Of a stretch of 64,000 nt of DNA, positions 22,547 through 34,050 are shown in pieces. How positions within the stretch are numbered: position 1 is the first letter of the stretch; each line of letters begins with the position of its first letter. The notes beneath the pieces were generated by a model, which saw only the letters and a list, made by a program, of their open reading frames with translations, did no database searches and had not been told where the DNA came from. The translations under genes were made by a program, and so were the position numbers. Source of the stretch: Hofstenia miamia (taxonomy: Eukaryota > Xenacoelomorpha > Acoela); contig SCFE01000013.1 in the NCBI GenBank assembly GCA_004352715.1, positions 2,240,228 to 2,304,227 of the forward strand, in the 5' to 3' direction.

Positions 22547-23546
22547 NNNNNNNNNNNNNNNNNNNNNNNNNNNNNNNNNNNNNNNNNNNNNNNNNNNNNN
22601 NNNNNNNNNNNNNNNNNNNNNNNNNNNNNNNNNNNNNNNNNNNNNNNNNNNNNNNNNNNNNNNNNNNNNNNNNNNNNNNNNNNNNNNNNNNNNNNNNNNN
22701 NNNNNNNNNNNNNNNNNNNNNNNNNNNNNNNNNNNNNNNNNNNNNNNNNNNNNNNNNNNNNNNNNNNNNNNNNNNNNNNNNNNNNNNNNNNNNNNNNNNN
22801 NNNNNNNNNNNNNNNNNNNNNNNNNNNNNNNNNNNNNNNNNNNNNNNNNNNNNNNNNNNNNNNNNNNNNNNNNNNNNNNNNNNNNNNNNNNNNNNNNNNN
22901 NNNNNNNNNNNNNNNNNNNNNNNNNNNNNNNNNNNNNNNNNNNNNNNNNNNNNNNNNNNNNNNNNNNNNNNNNNNNNNNNNNNNNNNNNNNNNNNNNNNN
23001 NNNNNNNNNNNNNNNNNNNNNNNNNNNNNNNNNNNNNNNNNNNNNNNNNNNNNNNNNNNNNNNNNNNNNNNNNNNNNNNNNNNNNNNNNNNNNNNNNNNN
23101 NNNNNNNNNNNNNNNNNNNNNNNNNNNNNNNNNNNNNNNNNNNNNNNNNNNNNNNNNNNNNNNNNNNNNNNNNNNNNNNNNNNNNNNNNNNNNNNNNNNN
23201 NNNNNNNNNNNNNNNNNNNNNNNNNNNNNNNNNNNNNNNNNNNNNNNNNNNNNNNNNNNNNNNNNNNNNNNNNNNNNNNNNNNNNNNNNNNNNNNNNNNN
23301 NNNNNNNNNNNNNNNNNNNNNNNNNNNNNNNNNNNNNNNNNNNNNNNNNNNNNNNNNNNNNNNNNNNNNNNNNNNNNNNNNNNNNNNNNNNNNNNNNNNN
23401 NNNNNNNNNNNNNNNNNNNNNNNNNNNNNNNNNNNNNNNNNNNNNNNNNNNNNNNNNNNNNNNNNNNNNNNNNNNNNNNNNNNNNNNNNNNNNNNNNNNN
23501 NNNNNNNNNNNNNNNNNNNNNNNNNNNNNNNNNNNNNNNNNNNNNN
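22547..23546. other. Assembly gap (1000 N)
   Basis: Exactly 1000 N, a placeholder length. Open frames across it are artefacts. The interior of the LTR element that begins at 22130 may lie here. Confidence 0.99.
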
Positions 23547-23949
23547 AACTGTTCACTCTTTAGGTGATGAAGCCATGCAGTAACCTCCATAATGATCTCC
23601 TAGTGGGCATCTGCCTGAAGTGGATCTCCACATCCAGTTTCACCATTCCATCAAATGCTTGAGTGCCACTTCTCAGCTCATTCAAGATAGCTTATGTGTA
23701 CCCTACATTAGCTTGGTGCTTACTCAAGATATGACACAACTTGACTTAGACTCCATTGTGTGAAAGTGTTATATCTATTTGCAACCTGAATCATTACTAG
23801 TTGTTTGTTAATTATTACATGTAGCCATTCCCAAAATATATTGGCTTATTTAAATATATTCTATTCAAACAACTTCCTAACCTACATCTATAATTTACTA
23901 CATGTACAGTCACATTATCAGTCAATTATAGGTCATTAATTTAGATCTA
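23547..23949. other. Unassigned non-coding stretch
   Basis: No gene or RNA is supported. The first 150 bases share short motifs with 22010-22110, so this is likely repeat sequence. Confidence 0.4.
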
Positions 23950-24538
23950 AAATAGTATTAAGATAATTCCTAAGGTTTGGTAATCCAACCATTTTCTGAC
24001 AATTAATTATCTAATACATGTAGAGGTGAAATGCTAGTCAGCTAATCAAGAGAAAACCCCTACACCTAACTTTAGTGCACTTACGTGATCTGGCACAAAG
24101 ACCCTAGAATCATTCCCTGTGATGTATCCAGACCACTACTAAATACCACTCAATTAGCTCAACATTGTATTAAATAATCAAACTGTTAATAAGATGAAAA
24201 AATAAGAATTCTAAGTAAAATTCTTTATCAAATTCTTACAATGGTTTCTAATCTATTTATAGTAATTCCAAAAGAAGTACTTGTTGATTCAAATTTAAAC
24301 TTTCTGACAAGATGGCGGCTAAAAATAATGTAAGCATCATTTAGTCAAAAGTATTTTTATTGACAGACACAAATACCGCTTTTTTGACACATGTTGTTTT
24401 CTTAGATGCATTTTACAAATTAATCTGAAATAATAGCAATTGATTTAATTACAATATTTTTAATCAACTTCTTTTTGATCTTAGTGTCTTCTTGTGACAT
24501 TTGCAGCTTATTTCTGATTTTATTTGGATGATGCTACA
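23950..24538 (-). repeat. Solo or partial gypsy LTR, inverted copy of the 24.5/26.3 kb LTRs
   Basis: Read on the minus strand from 24538 it begins 'tgtagcatcatccaaataa' and follows the LTR at 26266 ('tgtagcataatccaaggc') block by block. These blocks are 'tgtaaaatgcatctaagaaa', 'cattatttttagccgccatc', a TATA box 'actataaatag' (24263-24253) and 'ttttctcttgattagctgac'. It is joined start-to-start with the + strand LTR at 24539, forming an imperfect 1.1-kb palindrome. Confidence 0.8.
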
Positions 24539-25074
24539 AGAAGGTTGGATGATTAGTCAGAATTAAGATTGAATTATTACTTAGTGATTAAAAACAATTT
24601 AAATTTATTTATCATCATTATATTTGTAAAATGCAACTAAGAAACAATATAGCAAATTAGTACTTGTTGACAAATAATTTTACAAAACAAAGGGGGTGAT
24701 AACACTTCCATTATTTTTAGCCATTTTGGCAGCTGATAAATTCAAATTTTGAACAACAGGTACTTTTTCAATTCAACTATAAATAGAGCAGAAATCAATT
24801 GGAAAACTGTTGAAGTAAATTCTTCAAAAATCTTATCTTTAGATTTCTTTTGGTTTGCTTATTATTAAATCATGTCAAGCTAGTAGTGGCTTGAGCACAC
24901 ATTGGGAGCAATTCAAGGGTCCTTGATCCAAGCCATGAACCTGCATTTATGTTAGGGGTATGAATAGGAGTTTTTCTCCATTTAGCTGACTATTGATTCA
25001 TTCATTTGCATGTATTAAATAATTGACTTCCAAGATAAGCTAGTTAGCCTACCATAGGTTATATCTATATTAAA
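24539..25074 (+). repeat. 5' LTR of a deleted gypsy element
   Basis: Direct repeat of 26266-26856 with scattered differences. Shared blocks include 'gatgattag', 'aacaatatagcaaattag', 'tttttagccattttggcag', 'aactataaatagag', 'cttttggtttgctta' and 'ccataggttatatctata'. The first 30 or so LTR bases are missing at the junction with the inverted copy. The end is placed at the 'attaaa' matching 'attaca' at 26851-26856. Confidence 0.85.
24720..24785 (+). promoter_or_regulatory. LTR core promoter: YY1-type site and TATA box
   Basis: gccattttggc at 24720-24730 lies 47 bp before the TATA box tataaata at 24778-24785. The 3' LTR has the same pair at 26483-26493 and 26542-26549. The inverted LTR has gccgccatcttg (24319-24308) and a TATA box (24261-24254) at matching spacing. 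GCCGCCATnTTG is the YY1 consensus, and YY1 is known to bind CGCCATTTT in the murine leukaemia virus LTR. Function here is inferred. Confidence 0.55.
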
Positions 25075-25394
25075 TTATCTTGACCACATAGGTGACCCAT
25101 AAATAGACCAATAACTAGACTGAGCATGTATTGTTATCTAAATGTAAGGTAGGATGCTGCAAGTAATTGTTTACTTTATTTACCTATATTAGTTAAAGAA
25201 ATAAGTGTGGGCCAGGTGATAGGTGAAACACACAAGATAATTACAATGACAAACAATCCAATAAAACTGCCAGTGAGATGAGTGCCAGAGCAGATGAAGG
25301 ATAAATACAACAGAATACTCAACAAACTAATTAACAATAAAATAATCTGACCAAATGAAAGTCCATACATGGCGCCAATGGTGTTTGTAATGCA

Positions 25395-26265
25395 AGGAGA
25401 AAAGTACAGACTATGAATAGATTCCAAAAACTGAATGAAGTAACAAAAAAGGACTCATACCTACTTCCTAGAATAGAGGATATGCTATATGAAGCAAGCA
25501 AGCACAAATATTTTACATCAATAGATATATGTAAAGCATATTGGCAAGACAAAATGGAAGAAGAAGACATTGAAAAGATGGCATTTATCACTCCATACAA
25601 CTTGTACGAATGAATATACATGGCTTTTGGTTTATGTAATGTGCTAGCAACTTTTCCAAGTTATATAACAAAAGTATTGAAGAACAAGGGGCACAAAATG
25701 GGGAAGGCGTGAACAAGTACATTGACAACATCATCAGTGAAATTATAGAAGAGCATTTAGAGCAATTGGAAGGGACACTATTGATCCTGGAGAAAGCAGG
25801 GTTACAAATTAATGGTAATAAATGCAATATATTAAAAGAAAGGATCATATTCCTAAGACAAGTGATCAAGAAGGGAAAGATATGCATGAAAGATAATGCA
25901 AGAGACATGATCCAGAGAATAGAGAAGCCAGACAATATAAAGGAGGAGTTAGCCAAGCTACCATCATTGAATATGCCTGACTACAGTGAAACATTCATCC
26001 TGGATCATGATACCAGAATATTACAAACAAGACTTAATAAGGAAATTGCATGAAAAAGGTCATCTAGGCATCACACAAACTGAGAGTACCTTCAATGCAA
26101 GATTTATCACAACAGCAGTGAGAAAAGTCATAGAGGAGATAATCAACAAGTGTACAACATGCCTCCTCAACAACAAACAGAATTTTCCAATGCAGAAGGC
26201 ACTGCTAGAAAAGATCATAGCAACACAACCTAACAAAATCATGCACACAGATCTAGAAATGGTGT
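25395..26265 (+). pseudogene. Internally deleted gypsy polyprotein: RT, RNase H edge, integrase zinc finger
   Basis: Between the two LTRs the + frames give RT motifs 'VTKKDSYLLPRIEDML' and 'YFTSIDICKAYWQ' (about 25438-25548; first catalytic Asp in SIDI kept), 'MAFGLCNVLATF' (about 25620), and 'YIDNIISE' (25718-25741) where YxDD reads YIDN. They continue with 'LEKAGLQINGNKCN' (about 25790), 'LPSLNMPDYSETFILDHD' at the RT to RNase H border, and then directly the HHCC zinc-binding part of integrase ('HEKGHLGITQTE', 'INKCTTCL'). Gag, protease, most of RNase H and the integrase core are absent. It belongs to the same gypsy group as the 36.8-41.8 kb element, whose equivalent text is closely similar. 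Confidence 0.85.
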
Positions 26266-26856
26266 TGTAGCATAATCCAAGGCATAATACTGCTAAGAAG
26301 AAAAGATCAGATGATTAGCCAGAATTAAGATCAAATTATGATTTATTGATTGTAAACAATTTAAATTTAGTTATCATCATTATGTTTGTAATATGCAACT
26401 AAGAAACAATATAGCAAATTAGTACTTGTTGACGAATAATTTGACTAAATGAAGGGCGGCGAAAATGCTTCCATTATTTTTAGCCATTTTGGCAGATGAT
26501 AAAATTAAAATTTCAAATGACAGGTACTTTTTGAATTTAACTATAAATAGAGTGAAAATCAATTTGGAAACTGTTGAAGTAAATTCTTTGAAAATCTTAT
26601 CTTTAGATTTCTTTTGGTTTGCTTATTTATAAATCATGTCAAGCTAAATGGTAGATGCAGTAGCAGTGGCTTGGGCACACATCAGGAGCAATTTGAGGGT
26701 CCTTGATCTAAGCCATGAACCTGCATTTATATTAGGTGTATTAATAGGAGTTTTTCTCTGTTTAGCTGACAATCAATTGATTTGTGTGAATGTATTAAAT
26801 AATTGATTATTGGAGATAAGGCTAGGTAGCCCACCATAGGTTATATCTATATTACA
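26266..26856 (+). repeat. 3' LTR of the deleted gypsy element (591 bp)
   Basis: Starts 'tgtagcataatccaaggc' at 26266 and ends 'atctatattaca' at 26856, so it has the usual TG...CA limits. It repeats 24539-25074. A further copy of the start region lies on the minus strand at 36134-35938. TATA box at 26542-26549. Confidence 0.85.
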
Positions 26857-26872
26857 TTGACAAGGTATCTCA

Positions 26873-27330
26873 TGTTGGAGAATTGTGACATAATCTATCA
26901 AGACTATCATGATTGGTCAAGATAAGAGGAAAAGAATGAAGAAACAAAGACTAAAATTATTATTGATTATAATGATTAATTGTAAATCATGATAGGATTG
27001 ATTATTCAGTTTGTAAAATGTTTTGTGCAGTTAATACTTAAATTTATACTCGACGGTATTTGACAAAACAAAAGATGGTCAAACAGCATAGTCAAATTAA
27101 AGCTGACGTTGCGTAAAATTAACAGAAATATTAAAGCAAGGGAAAACTGTCAACAAGAAAGAATAGCAGGTACTTGTCGAGTGTTTAATTGTTTATCAAA
27201 AAGTGCTATAAATATAATACATTGGATGTAATAATTGATGAGCAAATCTACTTTGGATTAGTTTTCTATTGTCAGGTCATTTTGTATATTTAAATGGAAA
27301 GNTATATATATATATATATATGCAAACAAC
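26873..27330 (+). repeat. Second LTR-like segment
   Basis: Starts 'tgttggagaattgtgacata' and ends near a (TA)n run at 27303-27321. The block 'agcaggtacttgtcgag' followed by 'gctataaatataa' (about 27166-27219) parallels 'aacaggtactt...actataaatag' of the LTR next to it. It is more diverged and has no matching partner in the window, so it may be a solo LTR of a related family. The single n at 27302 marks a possible join. Confidence 0.4.
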
Positions 27331-27679
27331 ATTCACATGTTAACTGAATGTAATTTAATTAAATAAACTGATGATATCTGCATATTCAAAAATAATAAAA
27401 CATGCATGTGGCAACTGAATCTATAGCTTAAATTGCAAAAACTTATTTATGTATTTCAAAATCCATACATTCTTCATAAATTCAAGGAAAATTGAAATTT
27501 TGTATTCCTACTCTAGACTCAAAGCTAAATTTTGAATCTCACATTAATTCAATAGTTTAAAAATTTTAATAAGAACATTAGACTAAAAGATATATTTCAC
27601 TCAACTTTATCATTGTCACTTTACAAAGTTAATTAATCAGTGTGTTCAAAATTATTTGAATATTTTCCTATCTTGTTGT
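27331..27679. other. Non-coding stretch, nothing recognised
   Basis: AT-rich sequence between the LTR-like segment and the Penelope-like relic. No GIY-YIG endonuclease text, which would be expected at the end of many Penelope-like elements, is visible. Confidence 0.4.
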
Positions 27680-29215
27680 TTAATATTTCATCCATTATTT
27701 TTAAAAAAATTAGGTAATAAAATTTTTTGGATATTTATTGTTTGATTGTAATTTGATTATTTCTTGGTTTATGGTGTCATAAGAATTTGAGACATTAAAA
27801 ATTCAATGCATTGTTCCTTTCATTAGTGCTATTTTGTATGCTACAGGTGGACTTGAATTAAATTTAAAACTAAACCAGTATCAGTTGGCTTTGTATTGTT
27901 ATGTTCATTTTCCATTGTATATTTTGTGTTGTCATCTATAGTATTTATCAATTTTTAATCTTCTTTAGTATTTCCTAAAGCAAATACATTGTTCATGTAT
28001 CTTGCATAATAATTAAATATGATGTTATTTAATACATATTTTTTCTCAAGAAAGCTTAAATAGAAATTAACTAGGGTTGTGCCTAAGGAATTACCTATAG
28101 TTAACCCATCTTTCTCCAAGTAAAATTGTCCCTTAAATTTCATTCATGCATTTTTTGTTGCTAGCAATAATAGCATCTTTGTTGTTTTGTAATTTAGATC
28201 ATAAATCATCTTTGTTTTTTAAAATTTCTAATATGTCTATTGCTTTTTCTAGAGGAACATTGGTGTATAAACTTTTGATGTTATGTGATACCATAAACTT
28301 ATTTGAATCTTGTCTGATAATATGATCAGAAAATGTCCTTGTATTTGTGTTTGTTTTGCTTTTGATAATTTGCATAACATATTATTTAGATTGTTGTATT
28401 GTTTTTTATTTATGGACCCACATGAACTTGTAATAGAATGAAGTGATATTTCTTTTTTGTGGATCCTTCCAAGGCCATATACTTTTGAAGCATAACCACC
28501 AGTTGATTTGCATTTTTTATAAAATTCTTCAGGGATTTTCATTTGTTTTTTTTAAAGTAGCAATTTTGCATTAAATTTGTTTTCATAGACAATTGCAGGA
28601 GAGTTTTTTGCATATCCTTTTGTTTCTATATTTTCAAACTCTTAACCATTTAAAATGTCAAACATTTTATTGTTATAATCGTCATTATTAATGATTGCAA
28701 TTCCTATTTCTTTATCATAAGGTATAGCTTTTAGATGGTATGTATTCAAAAATCATTCAATTTCCTTTANNNNNNNNNNNNNNNNNNNNNTGTTTTCATA
28801 GACAATTGCAGGAGAGTTTTTTGCATATCCTTTTGTTTCTATATTTTCAAACTCTTAACCATTTAAAATGTCAAACATTTTATTGTTATAATCGTCATTA
28901 TTAATGATTGCAATTCCTATTTCTTTATCATAAGGTATAGCTTTTAGATGGTATGTATTCAAAAATCATTCAATTTCCTTTAATATCTATCAGTTTTATA
29001 TTTAGAGGATCATGTATATATTTATGCAAGATTCACGTGAGCATTGATTGAGATGCTTTAGAAAAATGATCTTTAGTTTATAAAAAATCTCCTAAATTTT
29101 CAAATTCTGCAAATACATCCAGTTTGTTAAGCTTACTTTGGTTGATTTACTTAGAAACCTTTTCAAGTATTTTTAGAATTTCCATGCATTTCTATTGTTT
29201 AGCTAGCCTATGTAT
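27680..29215 (-). pseudogene. Penelope-like element reverse transcriptase relic
   Basis: On the minus strand, in order: 'INNDDYNNKMFDIL' (about 28915-28870, repeated by the gap artefact), 'ASKVYGLGRIHKKEISLH' (about 28484-28431), 'VSHNIKSLYTNVPLEKAI' (about 28291-28237), 'FYLEKDGLTIGNSLGTTL' (about 28128-28075), and 'YYARYMNNVFAL'. These are the hallmark blocks of Penelope-like RTs (KIHK, the D-x-x-S-L-Y-T-N-V-P block, G-x-x-x-G-x-x-L, YxDD). The catalytic Asp of motif A reads Asn and YxDD reads YMNN (about 27999-27988). Frameshifts separate the pieces. No GIY-YIG domain is seen. Confidence 0.85.
28578..28982. other. Duplicated contig ends around a 21-N gap
   Basis: 28578-28769 (192 bp) is repeated without a difference at 28791-28982, on either side of N at 28770-28790. 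This is the signature of overlapping contig ends that were not merged. The Penelope-like coding text is doubled here as a result. Confidence 0.9.
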
Positions 29216-29510
29216 GAAATTTAATTAATTTTTCAGGGATCTATACATTACATGCAAAAATATTGCATTTTTGTTTTCCAGATATGTTGCTATTTCATTG
29301 TAAAATTTCCATACATTTTTTGCTAATACAAAATGGAAAAAATATTCATCATTCTTAAGCATTGCTGCAATATGAAATATAGATTTACATGATAAAGGCA
29401 ATTCTGTTTTTCATAAAATTATGCATGTGAAGCTATTAGTAAGATTTATACATACACATGCTTCTTTCATGAATACACTATTATTATATACCATGTTATT
29501 TGCATTTAGA
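29216..29510 (+). repeat. Short member of the dispersed non-coding family
   Basis: 'tctatacattacatgcaa' (29241), 'tttcattgtaaaatttcc' (29293), 'gctaatacaaaatgga' (29320), 'cttaagcattgctgcaatatgaaata' and 'aagatttatacatacacatgc' follow the order of 20391-20615. Confidence 0.7.
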
Positions 29511-31080
29511 TGGATTTGAAATCACCACCCTAAAACACAGTCTTTAATCTTTTACTTGCCATTTGATTAGTCACCAATAAATGTTATGCTTCTATGATAT
29601 GAAAACTATCATTTGATGCCAACTATCATTTTTTTCAATTCCCAGCACCAAAACACTGTGTGTTGAAGTTAGCCATTAATTACTAACAAGAAACCATCCC
29701 CTGATTCCATCTACTAAAATTAATAGTTTCTTTATACAGTAATGGTTAAACAAAATGTGCACTGGCATGAAATAATCAACTATGGTTAGAAATGGTGGTA
29801 AATCAATGATTAATAAGTTGTTCACAGACATTTTTTACACCTTTTCTTAAATTCTTTCATTAATAATAGAGTGATCAGATAGATTCCCTGAATTAACATT
29901 GATACCAGCATTATATAATTATTTATTCTTCAATAATTTATGCATTTGTTCATTTTCCAAAACCCTCATTTTGTTTGAATTTATACACTTAATATTCATG
30001 TAGAGTTCATTTTTTGCAACAATCAATTGTGATGATAGCAGTTTTGAACATTTGTTCATTAAATATATATTTCCATGCTAAACTTTTCTGTGAATTTTCC
30101 TTTTTTGCAATGAATGGTTGTCATTCTAACAGGTTTTTGCTGTGTTAGCAAATTATTAGCATGTTACGAGATATAATGATCAAATGTACACCCACATTCC
30201 ATAGTAATTATTAAATTTGTATCTCTTTACATGATGATTCAAATATATTCTATCTACCAATGTATTAGAATTAACTATTCAAGGATATATAGACTTAATA
30301 ATATTGTATTTTTCATTTTCTCATTATGAATGATTGACACAATAGAAAGCCCCATTATGCATTGTAAATTTAATTATTATTATGAAATGTATCAGTACAT
30401 TTGATTACTAAGACCTGTAACATGGAAATTAATCAATATCTCTCATTGTAGGATGGTTTGATTATATTTTAAATTTCTATTGAAATTTGATTAACTATGC
30501 TAGGCTAATATTCACACTATGTGTTATGCATGTACATAAGATGGAATTATAGAAACAACCAAATGTTATAAAAATGTGGCTTAAAGTTATTGATGATTCT
30601 AACATACATTAGCATCAATTGAAAGCATAATTGATTTTTGATTCTCACTCTTCTACATGGAGGCAGTAAGATTATAAAAACTATCAAATGTTGTAACAAA
30701 TATGGTTTAAAGGCATTCTACCCTGTAAGAGATGTTAGCATTAATTGAAAACAATTGATTTTTGATTTCCACTCTTCCACATGGAGAAGGTGTTATAATA
30801 ACTATTCATTATTATAAAATATATCTATATGCATATGTTCTAGAAGATTTAATGCATTGAACAAGAGATTAAAAAATTTTGTCAGTTGTATAACTTTCAT
30901 GGGAAAAGAGAATTTCACATTTCAAAACATAAAAACAACTTCCCCCAATAATGAAGAAACTAACTTTGCAATTAAACTTTCTGAAAGACTGAATGACTAC
31001 TGCATTAAAAACACATTGTTCTAGTAAAAACCATGGAATTTTCAACATTTCTGTCCACTAATGAGCTTTATTTAAATTAT
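29511..31080. repeat. Non-coding stretch with a diverged 125-bp tandem repeat
   Basis: No gene is supported. At about 30540-30830 there are 2.2 imperfect copies of a unit of roughly 123-125 bp. Landmarks 'accaaatgttataaaaatg'/'atcaaatgttgtaacaaat' and 'cttctacatgga'/'cttccacatgga' recur with that spacing. Confidence 0.5.
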
Positions 31081-31084
31081 GCAT

Positions 31085-33020
31085 ATATTCATTGATAACA
31101 GGTAGCTGTAAACAGAATATTATGCTTGCCCCACAAAAGCTAAAAACTGGTTACTCAGCAACATATCAATAGCAGCAAGTCCTTTAAAATCAGATGCTAA
31201 GATATTTTACAAATATGAGAAGTACTTTACAAGACTATTCTGTCAATATCACATAACTGGCATAATTCCCACAACAATATTATGGTTTAAGCTCAGAATC
31301 AATTACAACAACATCACACTCTTTTCAGATCACGTTTGCAAATATATGTGGGGTGGAACAAGCGAAACTAGATATCCAACTCTTTCTGGAGATTTAGTTC
31401 CTCTATCTATAGACAATCTTTTCAATAGAAGACAGAAAACTTGAAAAACCATATGACAACAATATAAACAAAAGCTTGCTGATAATCACAATGAACTATT
31501 GTACAAGTGCCTTCAAAAACACTATGTCACTTGCAAATACCAAAAAGTCATTTATTTCAATAAATTACTTTTGCAAAATGGCATTTCATCAACTATCATT
31601 GTCACTGAAAAGTTCCTTTGAATCCAATAGAGTTGGAACAAGAAGAAATTCTCCTTAGAGAAAGTACAATTACATTATCTCCACAACTACAAAATACAAA
31701 AATCAACCTAGAAAAACGTGGAATAAAAACTCCCAACCATTTACAAGAATGGATAACAGTAGTAGATGAAAAATTCCACTTTACAAAATTGCCTACCCCA
31801 CCTCAACAAAAAATTATTATCACTCCTCAGCAATATGGCCCCATCAAAGAGTGTGACACTGAAAACTTGAAATCTTTGCTACAGAAATGTTTACTAAGGA
31901 AGAACTAGATATTCTCCTTCAACTTCTACAACTATTAAGTCTTGATGTTGAATGTACAGTGGCTAAATTCTTTATTCCTAAACTGACACAACTTCAACTG
32001 CAAAAAGTCAGACTCAGTAATGAATTTTGGTTATCTATAGATAAAATTCAACATAACTTCCCCATCACATATGGTCTAGCTGGGCTAAACACAACTGCAT
32101 TCACTGAAGATACATTGTTTCAAAACATATCCACTGAAATCTATCTATGTTCACTGCCTTCAGCTCTAAAACTACCTGAAATAATGCCTGCCTGGAAATG
32201 TTTGAAATGTCTCAACAATGACAACTACCACAACAATCTCATTACACAAACTGATTACACTAAGACCAAGAAATACAAATCTGCAGTAGAAAAAATTGAA
32301 AAACACAGAAATAATAGAAGAATATACAATTGATTCTTCCCACACTTTCATTCAACTGTTACAAAATGGCAAACCCATTCACAAACAACTCTCACAAATA
32401 TAACAAGCAATTTCAAAAATGTCTGTTCCCACAATCCCTTTATTCTCTTGTGGTATGGATATTCTCTGGGTGAATCTTAGAAAAGAAGACCTGAAATTTT
32501 ATGATGTGGCATACCACACTGAAATGAAACTTGTTATGTTCTGGAAAACAACCATAAGTGACATTACAGAAGATGTCAACAACAATATCTTGATGTTTTT
32601 AAAGAGATAAAGGAAACCTGCAATCTAGTAACAACTTTTCAAGAATTATACCCAAACTCTGATATTGATACAACACTAGCACACAATTCTGATTTCAATG
32701 CAAAATTAACTCTCATGATCACTATTAAAGGTAAAGGTTTACAACTTTATCAAAATTTTCATCTATCTTCAATGAAAAGATTAACTATTTTCATCAATCA
32801 CATGTGATTTCACATAGACTCTAAAACAACAAAACATTGCTTTTAAAAATAGTTTGACAACTGAAATCAAGACTATGTGTTCATTACTTTGTTCTAATAT
32901 GGTGTTCTCAACAATCTCCTGGAATGATACCAATGCAGCTGATATTATTGCTCAAACTCAAAAACTTCTAGAAGACACCAACATACACATCATGGATCCT
33001 AGTCCAAGCTGGGTGGGCAT
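31085..33020 (+). pseudogene. Unrecognised decayed long reading frame
   Basis: Protein-like + strand text runs with few breaks for about 1.9 kb. A frame from about 31090 ('KYMWGGTSETRYPTLSG', near 31346) is stopped at about 31442 and resumes ('ELEQEEILLRESTITLSP', 31627 on; the frame stays open to 31908). It shifts to an open frame at 31887-32333 ('FPITYGLAGLNTTAF', 'MPAWKCLKCLNNDNYHNN'), then pieces at 32400-32610 and 32610-32810 ('LVTTFQELYPNSDIDTTL'), ending near 33020 ('MDPSPSWVGM', stop). It is rich in Asn, Thr, Gln and Lys, with one CxxC. I see no RT, integrase, transposase, protease or zinc-knuckle motif. It could be the structural or accessory protein of an unknown mobile element or a captured viral gene. 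I assign no function. Confidence 0.5.
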
Positions 33021-34050
33021 GTAGTATATTTTTATCATTTTTGTAAAATTACCATTTGTGTCCATTTAATAATATTTGATGATAGTCATTGTACAACTAA
33101 TGATTTAATATCCCTTTGTATTTTGATTGGTCATATCCATTTTGTTTGTATAATTTAAAAATCAGACATCACATTATCATTTGTTAATTTGTTCTGCTAT
33201 TACTCACCATCTGATAATAAGTGAGTTTGTTGTTTGCTAATATTTGTAAATGCACAGAAGTTGTGAACTCTGTTAGTTTAAGTTTTGCTACCTTAGCTTC
33301 TAGTTGCTTTTACTTTTGCCATTACAGATTTCCCCAACAATATTTTTAATTAACTTACTATTTTAGCATTTTTCAGGTAATAGATTTTTTCCAAATTGCC
33401 CCTTTATTATATTGTATTATATTTATTTATATTATGTTCTTGATCAGTAGGATCAATGCTTAGGGTATCATTTCAGGCAACAGGTAAGATAACCTGAGGC
33501 TTTAAATGGTCAGATGGTTAAGCTCCTTAGTCTAGGTGACAGTAGGTATTAGGTACAGTTAGGAAGTGTGGTTTGCATGTAGCTATAATTGTTGTATTTT
33601 CTCTAGTTTAAAATTAGCTGACAATTAGGTGTTGGAAATGGTTCATCACTTCAGCCAGAGGCCATGATTCTGTAAGAAGAAGTTTGGAATTAACTTGTTC
33701 TCTGAATACTTGTTAACCTATGGAATTTTGTTATACAGGTACATTTATTGTTGAATTTTTCTAAATATGTATTTAAATTTGGGTTTTTATTCAACACTCA
33801 GAATTTAGGGGACAGAGAGGGGTGAATTTATTCCTTGAACACTTTTTAAGTTTCCTATTTCAATCAATAATTGAAGTGTTTTTAAGCAATTTTATCCTTT
33901 TTTGCTATCTTGAGTAACATGGCATTAAATAGTACTTGTCTAAACCAATTAATATCAATTTGACTTGTTGAATTCATATATTATCATGGAGTCATAGTCA
34001 ACAATCTAAAATGAAGTTATGGCAGAAATATCTTAGCTGAATTGTTAGTG
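33021..34050. other. Non-coding stretch, probably old LTR-type sequence
   Basis: No gene is supported. A segment at 33430-33660 contains 'ggcaacaggtaagataacctg' and similar short motifs but no clear partner in the window. Confidence 0.35.

Noticed and set aside
22414-23590. Long open frames of 346-380 codons across 22.5-23.6 kb
   Set aside because: They consist of N translated as unknown residues over a 1000-N gap. The same applies at 34.9-35.9 and 61.8-62.8 kb.
24308-24330. A TISU-like start (caagatggcggc) followed by a splice-donor-like gtaagc, resembling a tiny first exon
   Set aside because: The sequence is the reverse complement of an LTR upstream region whose other copies carry the same block. 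It is better explained as an LTR YY1-type site.
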